Origin: Desulfoluna sp.
GTDB taxonomy: Bacteria; Desulfobacterota; Desulfobacteria; Desulfobacterales; Desulfolunaceae
Direction of reading: 5' to 3'
Assembly (NCBI RefSeq): GCF_030145185.1
Contig: NZ_JAQYWB010000009.1
Coordinates: 1-64,000, forward strand
DNA: 64,000 bases
The position numbers and the translations under genes were made by a program. The notes below the pieces were generated by a model. The model was not told the DNA's origin. It worked only from the letters and a program-made list of their open reading frames with translations, and did no database searches. Numbering within the stretch: position 1 is the stretch's first letter; the number at the start of each line of letters is the position of its first letter. This document shows, in pieces, positions 35,334 to 42,965 of this stretch.

Positions 35334-35364
35334 TCCGGCCCTTTGGGGTCGGATTTTTATTTTT
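35334..35364 (+). terminator. rho-independent terminator
   Basis: TCCGGCCC-ttt-GGGGTCGGA with one bulge, followed by TTTTTATTTTTT. Confidence 0.65.
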
Positions 35365-35379
35365 TGAGCGGTATCCGGG

Positions 35380-35402
35380 GGCTTTGTTTTGACAAAGCCC
35401 CC
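35380..35402. repeat. 10-bp perfect inverted repeat
   Basis: GGGGGCTTTG and CAAAGCCCCC with a short loop, between convergent genes; it may be a second hairpin of the termination region. Confidence 0.5.
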
Positions 35403-35485
35403 GGGGTGTTTCAGGGAAGGTGTCGGAGGCATGGCCTGTTGTTATGGCTTGTTTGGGTGGCTGGCAGCCTCGCGACGGCTCCGGT

Positions 35486-36586
35486 TCAGGTGGTCAGGTC
35501 GTGCCAGAGGGCCAGGGGGTTCACGGGATGGTTTTTCCAGAACTCACGCCATGTGCCTTGGATTGTGATTCTGACCGCAAACCACACCGTGCGCCGGAGG
35601 CCGTCGGGAAGAATACCGACCTCCATGAAGGCCCGGGCCACAGAATTCAGGGGCATCCGGCCGTGGGTGATGCAGTAGGTGTCCCGCACCTCAATTTGGT
35701 TCGGGTGTTGGGTCGGGGCTTTCGGCCAGTAGTTTTTTTTGGATTGAAGGATTCCTTTGCAGTTGTAGATCTCATTCCCATGGGCAAAACTCAGGGCGGT
35801 GATCTTTGCCACGATCCGGTTGGCGAACCCATGGGTGTTGTGCGCACAGGCCATGGGGGCCAGGCCCAGGGAGAGCGTCTGAAAACCGGGTTCTTTTTTG
35901 AAGCAGTTCAGGGCAACATCGATGATGGCATCGAAGACGGCCACGTTGCGGCTGTCATCTCGTCGGTTGATGTTTGCATACCAGCCGATTTTTTGGTGAT
36001 TGTCGTACATCGCCTCAAAGGTGACATAGCCCACCAGCTGTTGATCCAGCCAGGCAAAGAAGGTTCGCTCATTGGGCTCATCCCGGAAGGTGGGGTCCCG
36101 AAGCAGGATGTTCAACGGGGTTTGGGTTGATCGGGTGCATCGCCATTTCGTTGAAACGGCGATGGCCTCTTCGGTCAGGGTTGCCTCGGAGTCCCATCGG
36201 GCTTCAGAGACGGACAACTTGCTTTTGCGGGCTTTGCGGATCCGCCGTCCGACATTTTTCCCCTTGAGGGTCCAGCCCGGCAGGATCAGGGTCTCAACGC
36301 CCATGTGGGTGGCATTAAATCCGAATACGTTAAACTGTCGTGCCGTCTCGAGGCTGCATTGCAGGCCGACCAGGGGGAGGTGGCATTCATGGCTGGCCTT
36401 GATGAAGGCCTTCACCACGGCTTCGGCATCGGTTTTTCTGCAGAAGGGGTCGCCCACAAAGATCCGGACGCCCTGTGCATCCTGATAGGCGATGGAGCCT
36501 TTTTCGTGGTTGAACTGTGAGAAATTTGGGTCTGCTTTCACGGAGTAGGCCATGGTAAATGAACCGAATTTTTTGTAGCTCTGCAT
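35486..36586 (-). CDS. DUF2156 protein (phosphatidylglycerol lysyltransferase C-terminal type)
   Basis: A protein of 366 residues with the tandem GNAT-like fold of the MprF catalytic domain. Conserved parts are ETLILPGWTLKGKNVGRRIRK, WLDQQLVGYVTFEAMY, NVAVFDAIIDVALN and LSLGLAPMA. MprF itself has a long membrane flippase domain, which is absent, so this is a stand-alone soluble member. Such proteins may transfer aminoacyl groups, but to an unknown acceptor. The ATG at 36586 has AAAAGGA about 11 bases upstream. A GNAT acetyltransferase gene lies just upstream on the same strand. Confidence 0.8.
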   Translation of the reverse strand: MQSYKKFGSFTMAYSVKADPNFSQFNHEKGSIAYQDAQGVRIFVGDPFCRKTDAEAVVKAFIKASHECHLPLVGLQCSLETARQFNVFGFNATHMGVETLILPGWTLKGKNVGRRIRKARKSKLSVSEARWDSEATLTEEAIAVSTKWRCTRSTQTPLNILLRDPTFRDEPNERTFFAWLDQQLVGYVTFEAMYDNHQKIGWYANINRRDDSRNVAVFDAIIDVALNCFKKEPGFQTLSLGLAPMACAHNTHGFANRIVAKITALSFAHGNEIYNCKGILQSKKNYWPKAPTQHPNQIEVRDTYCITHGRMPLNSVARAFMEVGILPDGLRRTVWFAVRITIQGTWREFWKNHPVNPLALWHDLTT

Positions 36587-36700
36587 AACGTTGGGGTTCC
36601 TTTTGCGAATTTCTGGCGGTTTGTGTCCGCGCTGTGTGTGATTTTTCTCTGTGGGTCCGCGTCGTGCGGTTTTTTAGGAGGGGCGGGTTCGGTCCCGGGT

Positions 36701-37315
36701 TCACAGCTCTTTTTTCATCAGGAATTGTGATGAAAAGCCGGCTTTAGAGGCGATGGGGCCGTAGGGAAGCCATCCGCATCGGGTGAACCCCAACTCGTGG
36801 TAGAGTTTTTTTGCCTGGGGGTTGGTGTTAACGACTTCCAGGCGCACGCAGGTCAGGTGGCGGGCCTTGCCCCAGGCGAACAGTGCCTCCAGAAGGCGGT
36901 GTCCCACCCCCGTGCCACGAAAGGACCCGGCCACCGAGATGACCTGCACCCGGAGTTCATCGTCCTTGAGGGGGTGAAGGTCCTTGAATACAGACCCGCT
37001 TAGTTTGCGGGTCACCCCGCCCCAAAAGCCGAACTCCTGGTGGAGGGTTGTCAGGTTGAGGTGAATGAATTTCTGTCGTTGAAACTGGAGTCCTATAAGG
37101 CCCACAAGCTTTCCTTCGCAGAGAGCATAGATTCCAGACGTAAAGTCAGCCCCGTCTCGGTAGACCCGTTTTGCCTGATTGCTGTCATGGGGATTGAGCA
37201 TGAGGTGGTCAATCTTTTGTCCGAATCCGTCAATAAATACCTTGATGGACGATTCCTTTAATGGCTCTGGCAAATGCCCTGTGAGAATACTTAGATTCTG
37301 GTCTTTCCTCTGCAT
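36701..37315 (-). CDS. GNAT-family N-acetyltransferase
   Basis: A protein of 204 residues. The acetyl-CoA-binding motif is visible in VISVAGSFRGTGVGHRLLEALFAWG (pyrophosphate loop RGTGVGHRLLE), followed by LEVVNTNPQAKKLYHELGF, the conserved motif B with its tyrosine. The N-terminal 100 residues form the variable acceptor side. The substrate is not predictable. It lies about 115 bp upstream of the DUF2156 gene, same strand, so the two may be co-expressed. Confidence 0.85.
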   Translation of the reverse strand: MQRKDQNLSILTGHLPEPLKESSIKVFIDGFGQKIDHLMLNPHDSNQAKRVYRDGADFTSGIYALCEGKLVGLIGLQFQRQKFIHLNLTTLHQEFGFWGGVTRKLSGSVFKDLHPLKDDELRVQVISVAGSFRGTGVGHRLLEALFAWGKARHLTCVRLEVVNTNPQAKKLYHELGFTRCGWLPYGPIASKAGFSSQFLMKKEL

Positions 37316-37549
37316 GATACAATACTCCTTAAAAGTGTAAGGTAATGGAGCCGGAAAGGTCGGATGTATAGTGGCGTCAGATGTTTGAAAACGCAGATTT
37401 GTTTGCTTGCAGGTGACGCATCCGTGACGTCCGGCTGGCTTTCTGGAAATTGTAAGGAAAGCAGAGGTGCAGGTACAGGAATGTCGAGGGGTGTGCTTCT
37501 TTTACTGTGGTTTTTATCGGGGGAAGAGAAAAAAAGATGGGGGGGGACA

Positions 37550-38395
37550 TCAGTCCGTGGGGGGCGATTCGGTGAGGGGGGCCATCACCTGGTCCATAAT
37601 GCGCGGAATCTCATCTCTTTCGTGCATGGTTTTTATGATGGCGTTGAATTGCCTGATGAAATCTTCTTTGAAGTGAAACCGACCGGAGTCCATGCGCGTA
37701 AATCCCAGATGACCCCATTCCGAGGAGATGACAAGGGCCTCTTGGAGCGCGGCGTGCTTGCCTCCTTCGTCATAGAGGCCCTTTTGTTTGAGTTGGTTCA
37801 GCTCCCAGAGAATGGCGCGTCGATCGTTGATGTAGCAGTCTATTCGTTTGATGCCGAGTTTGAGGATGTTGATTCGATTGCTTTTGGCCTCTTCAATGGT
37901 TAGATGGCCTTTTTGGGCGGCTTGGAAGAAGGCGTCTCCTCCGAGGACGAAGCCGTCATTGCTGCCGATGGCCAGGCCGTAAAAATCTTCGGGCCACCGG
38001 TGTCTGGGGGCGCTTTCCATGATTTCATCGCGGCAGAGAACCACCACCTCTTCCTTTAATATGGGTGTTGAGTAGGGCCAGATGTAGGGACGTGCCAGGG
38101 GTCTGATGTAGGGTGGGAAGATGGCAAAGGCTCTGCCATTTTTGATGTCATGCAGCCCTCGCTTCCATGGGATAGGAAGGACGGTGATGCGATAGCCCTT
38201 CATCCGTGAAAAGGCTTTTTCCAGGATAGCGGGGTAGATGCCGCGGGCCTGGCCGTCGATGCTGTAGCTGTAAGGCGGGTAGTTGTCGTCGCAGTAAATG
38301 GTGACGTCGATTTCAGCGGCCCCTGTTCGGCACACCAGGAGGGGGAGACAGGCGATGAACGCGATGATTCCGAGCCGGCGGGTCGTTTTTATCAT
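37550..38395 (-). CDS. periplasmic substrate-binding protein, family 3 type
   Basis: A protein of 281 residues with a signal peptide (LGIIAFIACLPLLVCRTGAA). The mature start, IYCDDNYPPYSYSIDGQARG, is the typical opening of amino-acid-type (SBP_bac_3) binding proteins, with GIYPAILEKAFSRM and PWKRGLHDIKNG. No ABC permease or ATPase gene is adjacent, so it may be an orphan solute receptor, a group found widely in Proteobacteria as a sensor or scavenger. The ATG at 38395 lies beyond a weak AGGGATG site; the upstream extension has no signal sequence. Confidence 0.8.
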   Translation of the reverse strand: MIKTTRRLGIIAFIACLPLLVCRTGAAEIDVTIYCDDNYPPYSYSIDGQARGIYPAILEKAFSRMKGYRITVLPIPWKRGLHDIKNGRAFAIFPPYIRPLARPYIWPYSTPILKEEVVVLCRDEIMESAPRHRWPEDFYGLAIGSNDGFVLGGDAFFQAAQKGHLTIEEAKSNRINILKLGIKRIDCYINDRRAILWELNQLKQKGLYDEGGKHAALQEALVISSEWGHLGFTRMDSGRFHFKEDFIRQFNAIIKTMHERDEIPRIMDQVMAPLTESPPTD

Positions 38396-38518
38396 GCAGG
38401 CATCCCTGGGGTTTGGTGTTGGTAGAACCAGAGGGGTTGTTGTTGAATCAATGAATAAGAAAAATATATCAGAGTGACGGGAAAAGGAACAGAAGGAAGG
38501 CGACCCCTCGCCCCTCAC

Positions 38519-38609
38519 GCGAATGCGGACACGAGGTGGTGAGGGTCCCGGTTACCGTCGCGCATTCGCAAACCCGCTTTCAAGGTGGCGCCACCTTGCC
38601 GCCGTAGCC
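38519..38609 (+). repeat. two-hairpin dispersed element, class A copy
   Basis: GCGAATGCGGACACGAGG, a spacer, GCGCATTCGCAAACCCGCTTTC, the perfect palindrome AAGGTGGCGCCACCTT, then GCCGCCGTAGCC. It is the best-preserved complete copy and ends about nine bases beyond the glycerate kinase stop. Confidence 0.85.
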
Positions 38610-38618
38610 TGCTTTTTA

Positions 38619-39995
38619 TCAGGCAATGAGCACAATCTGGAGGTCGCAGACGTTGGTATTGGTGGGGCCGGTTTTGTGGAGGGCACCCAGGGTGTCGAAG
38701 AAGGTGTAGGCGTCGTTGGCGGCAAGGCAGGCGGTGGTTGAGAGGCCTGATGTGAGGGCTTTTTCAAGGAGGGTTGCGTCGGCAAAGGCGCCGGCGGCGT
38801 CTGTGGGGCCGTCGTTGCCGTCCGTGGAGGCGGCGAGAAAGGCCACGCGGTGTTTTTCGGTGCCCCATGTTTTCATGTCATGCAAAAAGGCCAGGGCCAT
38901 CTCCTGGTTTCTGCCGCCTTTGCCGTTGCCGGTGAGGGTGACCACGGTCTCGCCCCCGAAGATCAGGCAGGCCGGTTTGGGGGTGAAGGTCTCCGAGTCT
39001 GCGGCATCTCGAGCGATATCCGCGATGGCTTTGGCTGCGTGCCGGGCCTCGCCGGTGAGCCGTGCGGTGATGGGGGAGACGGTGTACCCCAGATTTTTTG
39101 CTTTATCGGCGGCAGCCAGGAGGGCCTGGCGGTTGGTGCCGATGAGCAGGTTGGTTGTCCGGGACAGCAGCGGATCGCCGGGCTTGACGGTCTCCGGAAT
39201 GTCCCCGTTGGCCCCTTGCTCCAGCAGGGTGCGAATCGTTAAGGGGACGGTCTCCAGCACCTGGTATCTGCGAAGAATGGCCAGGGCATCGGCAAAGGTG
39301 GTGGTGTCATAATGGGTCATGCCCGAGGCGATGCTTCCAAGGTCGTCGCCGATGACATCCGAGAGGATAAAGGTCAGACTTCGGGCCGGGTGAAGCCGGG
39401 AGAGAAAATGTCCGCCTTTGAGGCTTGAGATGTGTTTGCGTACGCAGTTGAGCTCTTCAATGGCTGCGCCGGAGGCGAGGAGAAGCCGGGTGGTCTCCTG
39501 TTTGTCGGCGAGGGTGAGGCGGGCGGATCCGGTGGGTGTCTCCACGCAAAGGGGGGCCGGGGTCAGGGCCGAGCCACCTCCAGAGATGCAGGTGATGACC
39601 AGGGTTTTTTCATCGGCTTCATCGGCCAGGGCGGCGAGGCGCAGGGCCGCCTCCACGCCGTTTTTATCGGGGACCGGATGACTCGATTCCACCACCTCGG
39701 CATGGACGAGGGCTTCGGTGTGCCCGTATTTGACGCAGATCAGCCCCTTTGAAATCCTGTCGCCCAAGAGGGCTTCGAAGGCCAGGGCCATGCGGGCAGA
39801 GGCTTTGCCAGCCCCCAGCAGAAAGATCCGATCATAGTGCGTGAGGTCTTCTGTCAGGATGACGCCGCCCATGTTCACCTTGAGTAACTCCCCCTCGAGG
39901 TGGACATTTTCGGTGATCATGGTGAAGGGGTTGACCCGGTCGAGGCCGGCTTGGAAGATCTCTTTCAGGTGGGTTCGGAGGGTGTCAATGGGCAT
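38619..39995 (-). CDS. glycerate 2-kinase (MOFRL family)
   Basis: A protein of 458 residues of the GckA/TtuD type, phosphorylating D-glycerate to 2-phosphoglycerate. The N-terminal Rossmann-like domain has FLLGAGKASARMALAFE and CISGGGSALTPAP. The hinge and nucleotide region has NCVRKHISSLKGG and FILSDVIGDDLGSIASG. The C-terminal MOFRL motif is ACLIFGGETVVTLTGNGKGGRNQE (partly) with LAASTDGNDGPTDAAGAF. A GarR-like reductase gene lies upstream on the same strand, separated by a 7-8 bp microsatellite and a class B element. Together they would convert tartronate semialdehyde to 2-phosphoglycerate. Confidence 0.93.
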   Translation of the reverse strand: MPIDTLRTHLKEIFQAGLDRVNPFTMITENVHLEGELLKVNMGGVILTEDLTHYDRIFLLGAGKASARMALAFEALLGDRISKGLICVKYGHTEALVHAEVVESSHPVPDKNGVEAALRLAALADEADEKTLVITCISGGGSALTPAPLCVETPTGSARLTLADKQETTRLLLASGAAIEELNCVRKHISSLKGGHFLSRLHPARSLTFILSDVIGDDLGSIASGMTHYDTTTFADALAILRRYQVLETVPLTIRTLLEQGANGDIPETVKPGDPLLSRTTNLLIGTNRQALLAAADKAKNLGYTVSPITARLTGEARHAAKAIADIARDAADSETFTPKPACLIFGGETVVTLTGNGKGGRNQEMALAFLHDMKTWGTEKHRVAFLAASTDGNDGPTDAAGAFADATLLEKALTSGLSTTACLAANDAYTFFDTLGALHKTGPTNTNVCDLQIVLIA

Positions 39996-40019
39996 GAGGG
40001 AAATCCAGTTAATAGGTGA

Positions 40020-40131
40020 TAGGCTAAGGGCTAAGGGCTAAAGGGCTAAGGGCTAAAGGGCTAAGGGCTAAAGGGCTAAGGGCTAAAGGGCTAAAGGCTA
40101 AAGGCTAAGGGCTAAGGGCTAAGGGCTAAAA
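40020..40131. repeat. microsatellite (GGGCTAA/GGGCTAAA)n
   Basis: About 15 units alternating 7 and 8 bases (GGGCTAA, GGGCTAAA, GGCTAAA). It occupies the gap between the kinase start (39995) and the upstream reductase, where any kinase promoter would be expected. Confidence 0.95.
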
Positions 40132-40173
40132 ATGCTTCGGTGGTTCATCCGGTGGCTCACGTGATGACACGTA

Positions 40174-40258
40174 TGCGAGTGCCCACTCCCCGAGGCACGA
40201 GGGGAGGGGGCATTCGCAACCTGGGGTCCAGGGGATCATCCCCTGGCCGCCGGAGGCA
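40174..40258 (+). repeat. two-hairpin dispersed element, class B copy
   Basis: TGCGAGTGCCCACTCCCC, GGGGAGGGGGCATTCGCA, then GGGGTCCAGGGGATCATCCCCTGG and CCGCCGGAGGC. It ends about six bases beyond the reductase stop. Confidence 0.8.
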
Positions 40259-40264
40259 CGTTTT

Positions 40265-41164
40265 TTACCCCACGTTGTTGAGCTGTTTCAGGGCGCGCAT
40301 GAGGGCCTGGGTGCCCATGCGAGCGCCGCCGTGGGCCATGACGGCCTGATAGAGTTGGTTGACGAGGGCGAGGCCTGGCAGGGCCAGGTCCATCAGCCTT
40401 GCCTCCTCCAGGGCGATGCCCATGTCTTTGACAAAGTGTTCGACAAAAAAACCGGTGTCGAATTCATCCTTGAGGATTCGGGGTGCCAGGTTGGTCAGGG
40501 ACCAGCAGGCCGCAGCTCCGCCTGTGATGCTTGAGAGCATGACCTCAAGATCGAGCCCGGCCTTCTGCCCGTAGAGAAGCGATTCACACATGCCGATCAT
40601 GGTGCCGGCGATGACGATCTGGTTGCACATTTTGGTGTGCTGTCCGGATCCGGCCGGGCCCTGATAGACGATCTGGCTTCCCAGGATCTCAAAAAGGGGG
40701 GTGAGGGCGGTGACGGTCTCTTTGTCACCCCCGACCATAATGGAGAGGGTGGCGTTTCGGGCACCCACGTCCCCACCGGAGACGGGGGCGTCTACGGCAA
40801 AGACCCCTTTTTGCTTTGCGGCCCTGTCAATCGTCTGGGCCAGGGTGGGCTGGGTGGTGGTCATGTCCACCACCACGGAGCCGGGTTTTGCCCCTTTAAG
40901 GATGCCCGTCTCCCCTGAGTAGACCTCTTCAACATCTTTGGGAAAGCCCACGATGGTAAAGATGACGTCCGAGTTTTGTGCCACCTCTTCGGGGGTCTCC
41001 TTCCAGGTTGCGCCCAGGTCGATGAGGGGTTGGGCCTTGGCTTTGGTTCGGTTGGTGACGTGGGTCTGGAAGCCCTGCTCTATCAGGTGGCGGCACATGG
41101 ATTGTCCCATCACTCCGGTTCCGATCCATCCGATGCGTGTGCGGGTTTTGTCGATTGTGATCAT
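40265..41164 (-). CDS. beta-hydroxyacid dehydrogenase, tartronate semialdehyde reductase-like
   Basis: An NAD(P)-dependent enzyme of 299 residues of the 3-hydroxyisobutyrate dehydrogenase family. The cofactor motif is [18 protein letters not shown]; substrate binding is in [22 protein letters not shown]; the catalytic Lys lies in [15 protein letters not shown]. GarR/GlxR and hydroxyisobutyrate dehydrogenases share these motifs, so the substrate is inferred from the adjacent glycerate kinase gene. The ATG at 41164 follows GAGGGAAGAA. It begins 30 bp after the next gene upstream (stop at 41194) and may be co-transcribed with it. Confidence 0.85.
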   Translation of the reverse strand: MITIDKTRTRIGWIGTGVMGQSMCRHLIEQGFQTHVTNRTKAKAQPLIDLGATWKETPEEVAQNSDVIFTIVGFPKDVEEVYSGETGILKGAKPGSVVVDMTTTQPTLAQTIDRAAKQKGVFAVDAPVSGGDVGARNATLSIMVGGDKETVTALTPLFEILGSQIVYQGPAGSGQHTKMCNQIVIAGTMIGMCESLLYGQKAGLDLEVMLSSITGGAAACWSLTNLAPRILKDEFDTGFFVEHFVKDMGIALEEARLMDLALPGLALVNQLYQAVMAHGGARMGTQALMRALKQLNNVG

Positions 41165-41193
41165 GGTTTCTTCCCTCTATGTTTCTAAAGTTA

Positions 41194-41937
41194 TCAGGAT
41201 ACGATGGCTGATGCCTCGGGATCAAATGGATTGATGCGCAGGGCAAAGGAGAAGAGGTAGGGAAATTCCCTGTGGAGGTGTTTCATGTAGTCGGTCCAGG
41301 CGAGGGCCAGGTGACCGTAAACCCTTTCGATGTCGCGTGCGAGGTGGATGCGGTCGCTTTCGGGGAGGGCGTCCAGGTTCTGTCTGGCCTTCAGCTCTTC
41401 GGTGAGGTGGAAGGCGGAACGCAGGACATCGGTAAAGGCTTCGTGTTCAAGAACATGGGCGTTTTCAAGCAGGCGGAGCATGAAGTCGGTGTGTGGCAAA
41501 AGAAAATCCCGCAGGGCGGAAAGGTGCATTTTTTCTTCGTCAATCTTAAATGTCCGGTCCTCAAGGGTCTCCTTGATTTTGTAAAAATGGCGGCGGTCAG
41601 TCCAGGCCTCTTTTTTTGTCATGGCGGTGCAGATCTCTTCTTGATTCAGGTCCCAGGCGGCAAAGAACCGAAGCATGGGGGTTCCGGCAACACTGAAGAA
41701 GGTACCGATCAGCATGTTGAGCTTGTCGAGCTTCTGCAGTTTGTTGCGCTTTTCCATCAGAGAGTCGAGGATGAGGCTGACAAAAAGCACAGAGACGGGG
41801 AGAAAGGCGAGGTTGGTGAGGCCCCAGAGCATGATGTGATTTAAATCGTGGTACATGGCGTAGAGCAGCCCATTGAGGACAATGGCCAGGGCCACCAGGA
41901 TCAGTCCGATTTTTGTTTCCCAGGATAAAGTTTTCAT
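41194..41937 (-). CDS. membrane protein of unknown function
   Basis: A protein of 247 residues with two N-terminal hydrophobic helices (IGLILVALAIVLNGLLYAMY and LWGLTNLAFLPVSVLFVSLIL), then a cytoplasmic helical domain. That domain starts MEKRNKLQKLDKLNMLIGTFFS, a probable coiled coil, and contains FTDVLRSAFHLTEELKARQN. The ATG at 41937 follows a close GGAG; another ATG lies three codons upstream. It ends 30 bp before the GarR-like gene. No family is recognised; it could be a small sensor or scaffold. Confidence 0.65.
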   Translation of the reverse strand: MKTLSWETKIGLILVALAIVLNGLLYAMYHDLNHIMLWGLTNLAFLPVSVLFVSLILDSLMEKRNKLQKLDKLNMLIGTFFSVAGTPMLRFFAAWDLNQEEICTAMTKKEAWTDRRHFYKIKETLEDRTFKIDEEKMHLSALRDFLLPHTDFMLRLLENAHVLEHEAFTDVLRSAFHLTEELKARQNLDALPESDRIHLARDIERVYGHLALAWTDYMKHLHREFPYLFSFALRINPFDPEASAIVS

Positions 41938-42032
41938 GTGCTCCATTTGGGTGTTGGCTTAAGAGCCGTGTAAAAGAGAAAGGTCACCCCCTCCCCCCCC
42001 CACGGTTTTTGAATTCTGGAAGAAGAGCTCGC

Positions 42033-42413
42033 TTAGTCCATCATTTTTTCCGGAACCACTTCGATCCAGTAGCCGTCGGGGTCTGCCACGAAGTAGATGC
42101 CCATGGCCTCATTTTCCCAGAGGTTCAGGCCCATCTTCTTGTGGCGGTTGTGCCAGCCGGCATAGTCATCGGTGGTGACGGCCAGGTGGATTTCGTTGTC
42201 TCCCAGGTTGTAGGGCTCTTTGCGGTCTTTAAGCCAGGTGAGCTCCAGCTGATGGCCACCGGTGCCGTCCCCCAGATAAACAAGGACAAAGCTGCCGTCT
42301 GGTGCTTCATGGCGGCGGACGATTTGAAAGCCGAGGGCCTCGGTATAAAAGGTCAGGCTTTTTTCGAGGTCGAAAACGGTGAAGTTGGTGTGTGCGATTG
42401 TTAAGGCGCTCAT
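42033..42413 (-). CDS. gloA: lactoylglutathione lyase-like VOC protein
   Basis: A protein of 126 residues of the vicinal-oxygen-chelate superfamily. The two beta-alpha-beta-beta-beta modules start with IAHTNFTVFDLEKSLTFYTEALGF and NEIHLAVTTDDYAGW. Metal ligands fit His in AHTNF, Glu in HQLELTW, His in EIHLAV and Glu in WIEVVPE, as in glyoxalase I. The ATG at 42413 follows AAGGAGA at 5 bases. It would detoxify methylglyoxal as a thiol hemithioacetal; other VOC substrates remain possible. Confidence 0.85.
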   Translation of the reverse strand: MSALTIAHTNFTVFDLEKSLTFYTEALGFQIVRRHEAPDGSFVLVYLGDGTGGHQLELTWLKDRKEPYNLGDNEIHLAVTTDDYAGWHNRHKKMGLNLWENEAMGIYFVADPDGYWIEVVPEKMMD

Positions 42414-42553
42414 GGGGGTCTCCTTGGGCGGTTTTATCATCGGGGATGGTCGCGCATCCGGGGCGTGTCGTTTTTTTGGTGGGGACCAGTATACCGTTGC
42501 CTTTGAATCCGGGTCAACCAGTCAGGGGGGGTGGAGGGCAGACGGGGGCAGAA

Positions 42554-42590
42554 AATAAAAAAAGCCTGCTGAAAGAATCAACAGGCTTTA
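42554..42590 (-). terminator. rho-independent terminator of tRNA-Ala
   Basis: AAAGCCTG (42561-42568) and CAGGCTTT (42582-42589), with an A-run on one side and a T-run on the other (minus strand TTTTTTTATTTTC). It lies 13 bases beyond the tRNA end and could work in both directions. Confidence 0.8.
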
Positions 42591-42602
42591 TTATTTTTTT
42601 TG

Positions 42603-42678
42603 TGGTGGAGCTGAGGGGGATCGAACCCCTGACCTCATGACTGCCAGTCATGCGCTCTCCCAGCTGAGCTACAGCCCC
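42603..42678 (-). tRNA. tRNA-Ala, anticodon GGC
   Basis: On the minus strand it begins GGGGCTGTAGCTCAGCTGGG. The D arm, the anticodon arm CATGA-CTGGCAG-TCATG (anticodon GGC) and the T arm AGGGG-TTCGATC-CCCCT all pair. The acceptor stem GGGGCTG/CAGCTCC closes with a G-U pair, and the CCA end is encoded. It reads GCC codons. Confidence 0.97.
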
Positions 42679-42721
42679 ACGTTTTTCGATGCCAAAAGAA
42701 AGTCAGCAACGAACGAGAGAG

Positions 42722-42750
42722 TATTTAGACCATTGCCGCGGGGGTGTCAA
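42722..42750 (-). promoter_or_regulatory. promoter of tRNA-Ala
   Basis: On the minus strand TTGACA, 17 bases, TAAATA. It is about 44 bases upstream of the tRNA 5' end, with a perfect -35 and optimal spacing. Confidence 0.8.
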
Positions 42751-42965
42751 TGAAAAAAAGAGGGCGTTTTTGAAAACATGGATTTCTCAAGGAAGATAGG
42801 GTCCCGGACCCATTTGAAATCCATCGATATCCGTTCTGCCGGGTAAATAAAATCTGTACTCTCAAAACAAGGGATGGTAAAGGTATTCGAGTTTTTTATG
42901 TGCGGTATGAACCTGGAAGCGGATAAAATTTCAAACGACGACAATAAGATTACAGAGGTATATTG

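Noticed and set aside
37550-38395. Complete ABC uptake operon
   Set aside because: Only the binding protein is present; no permease or ATPase genes lie on either side.
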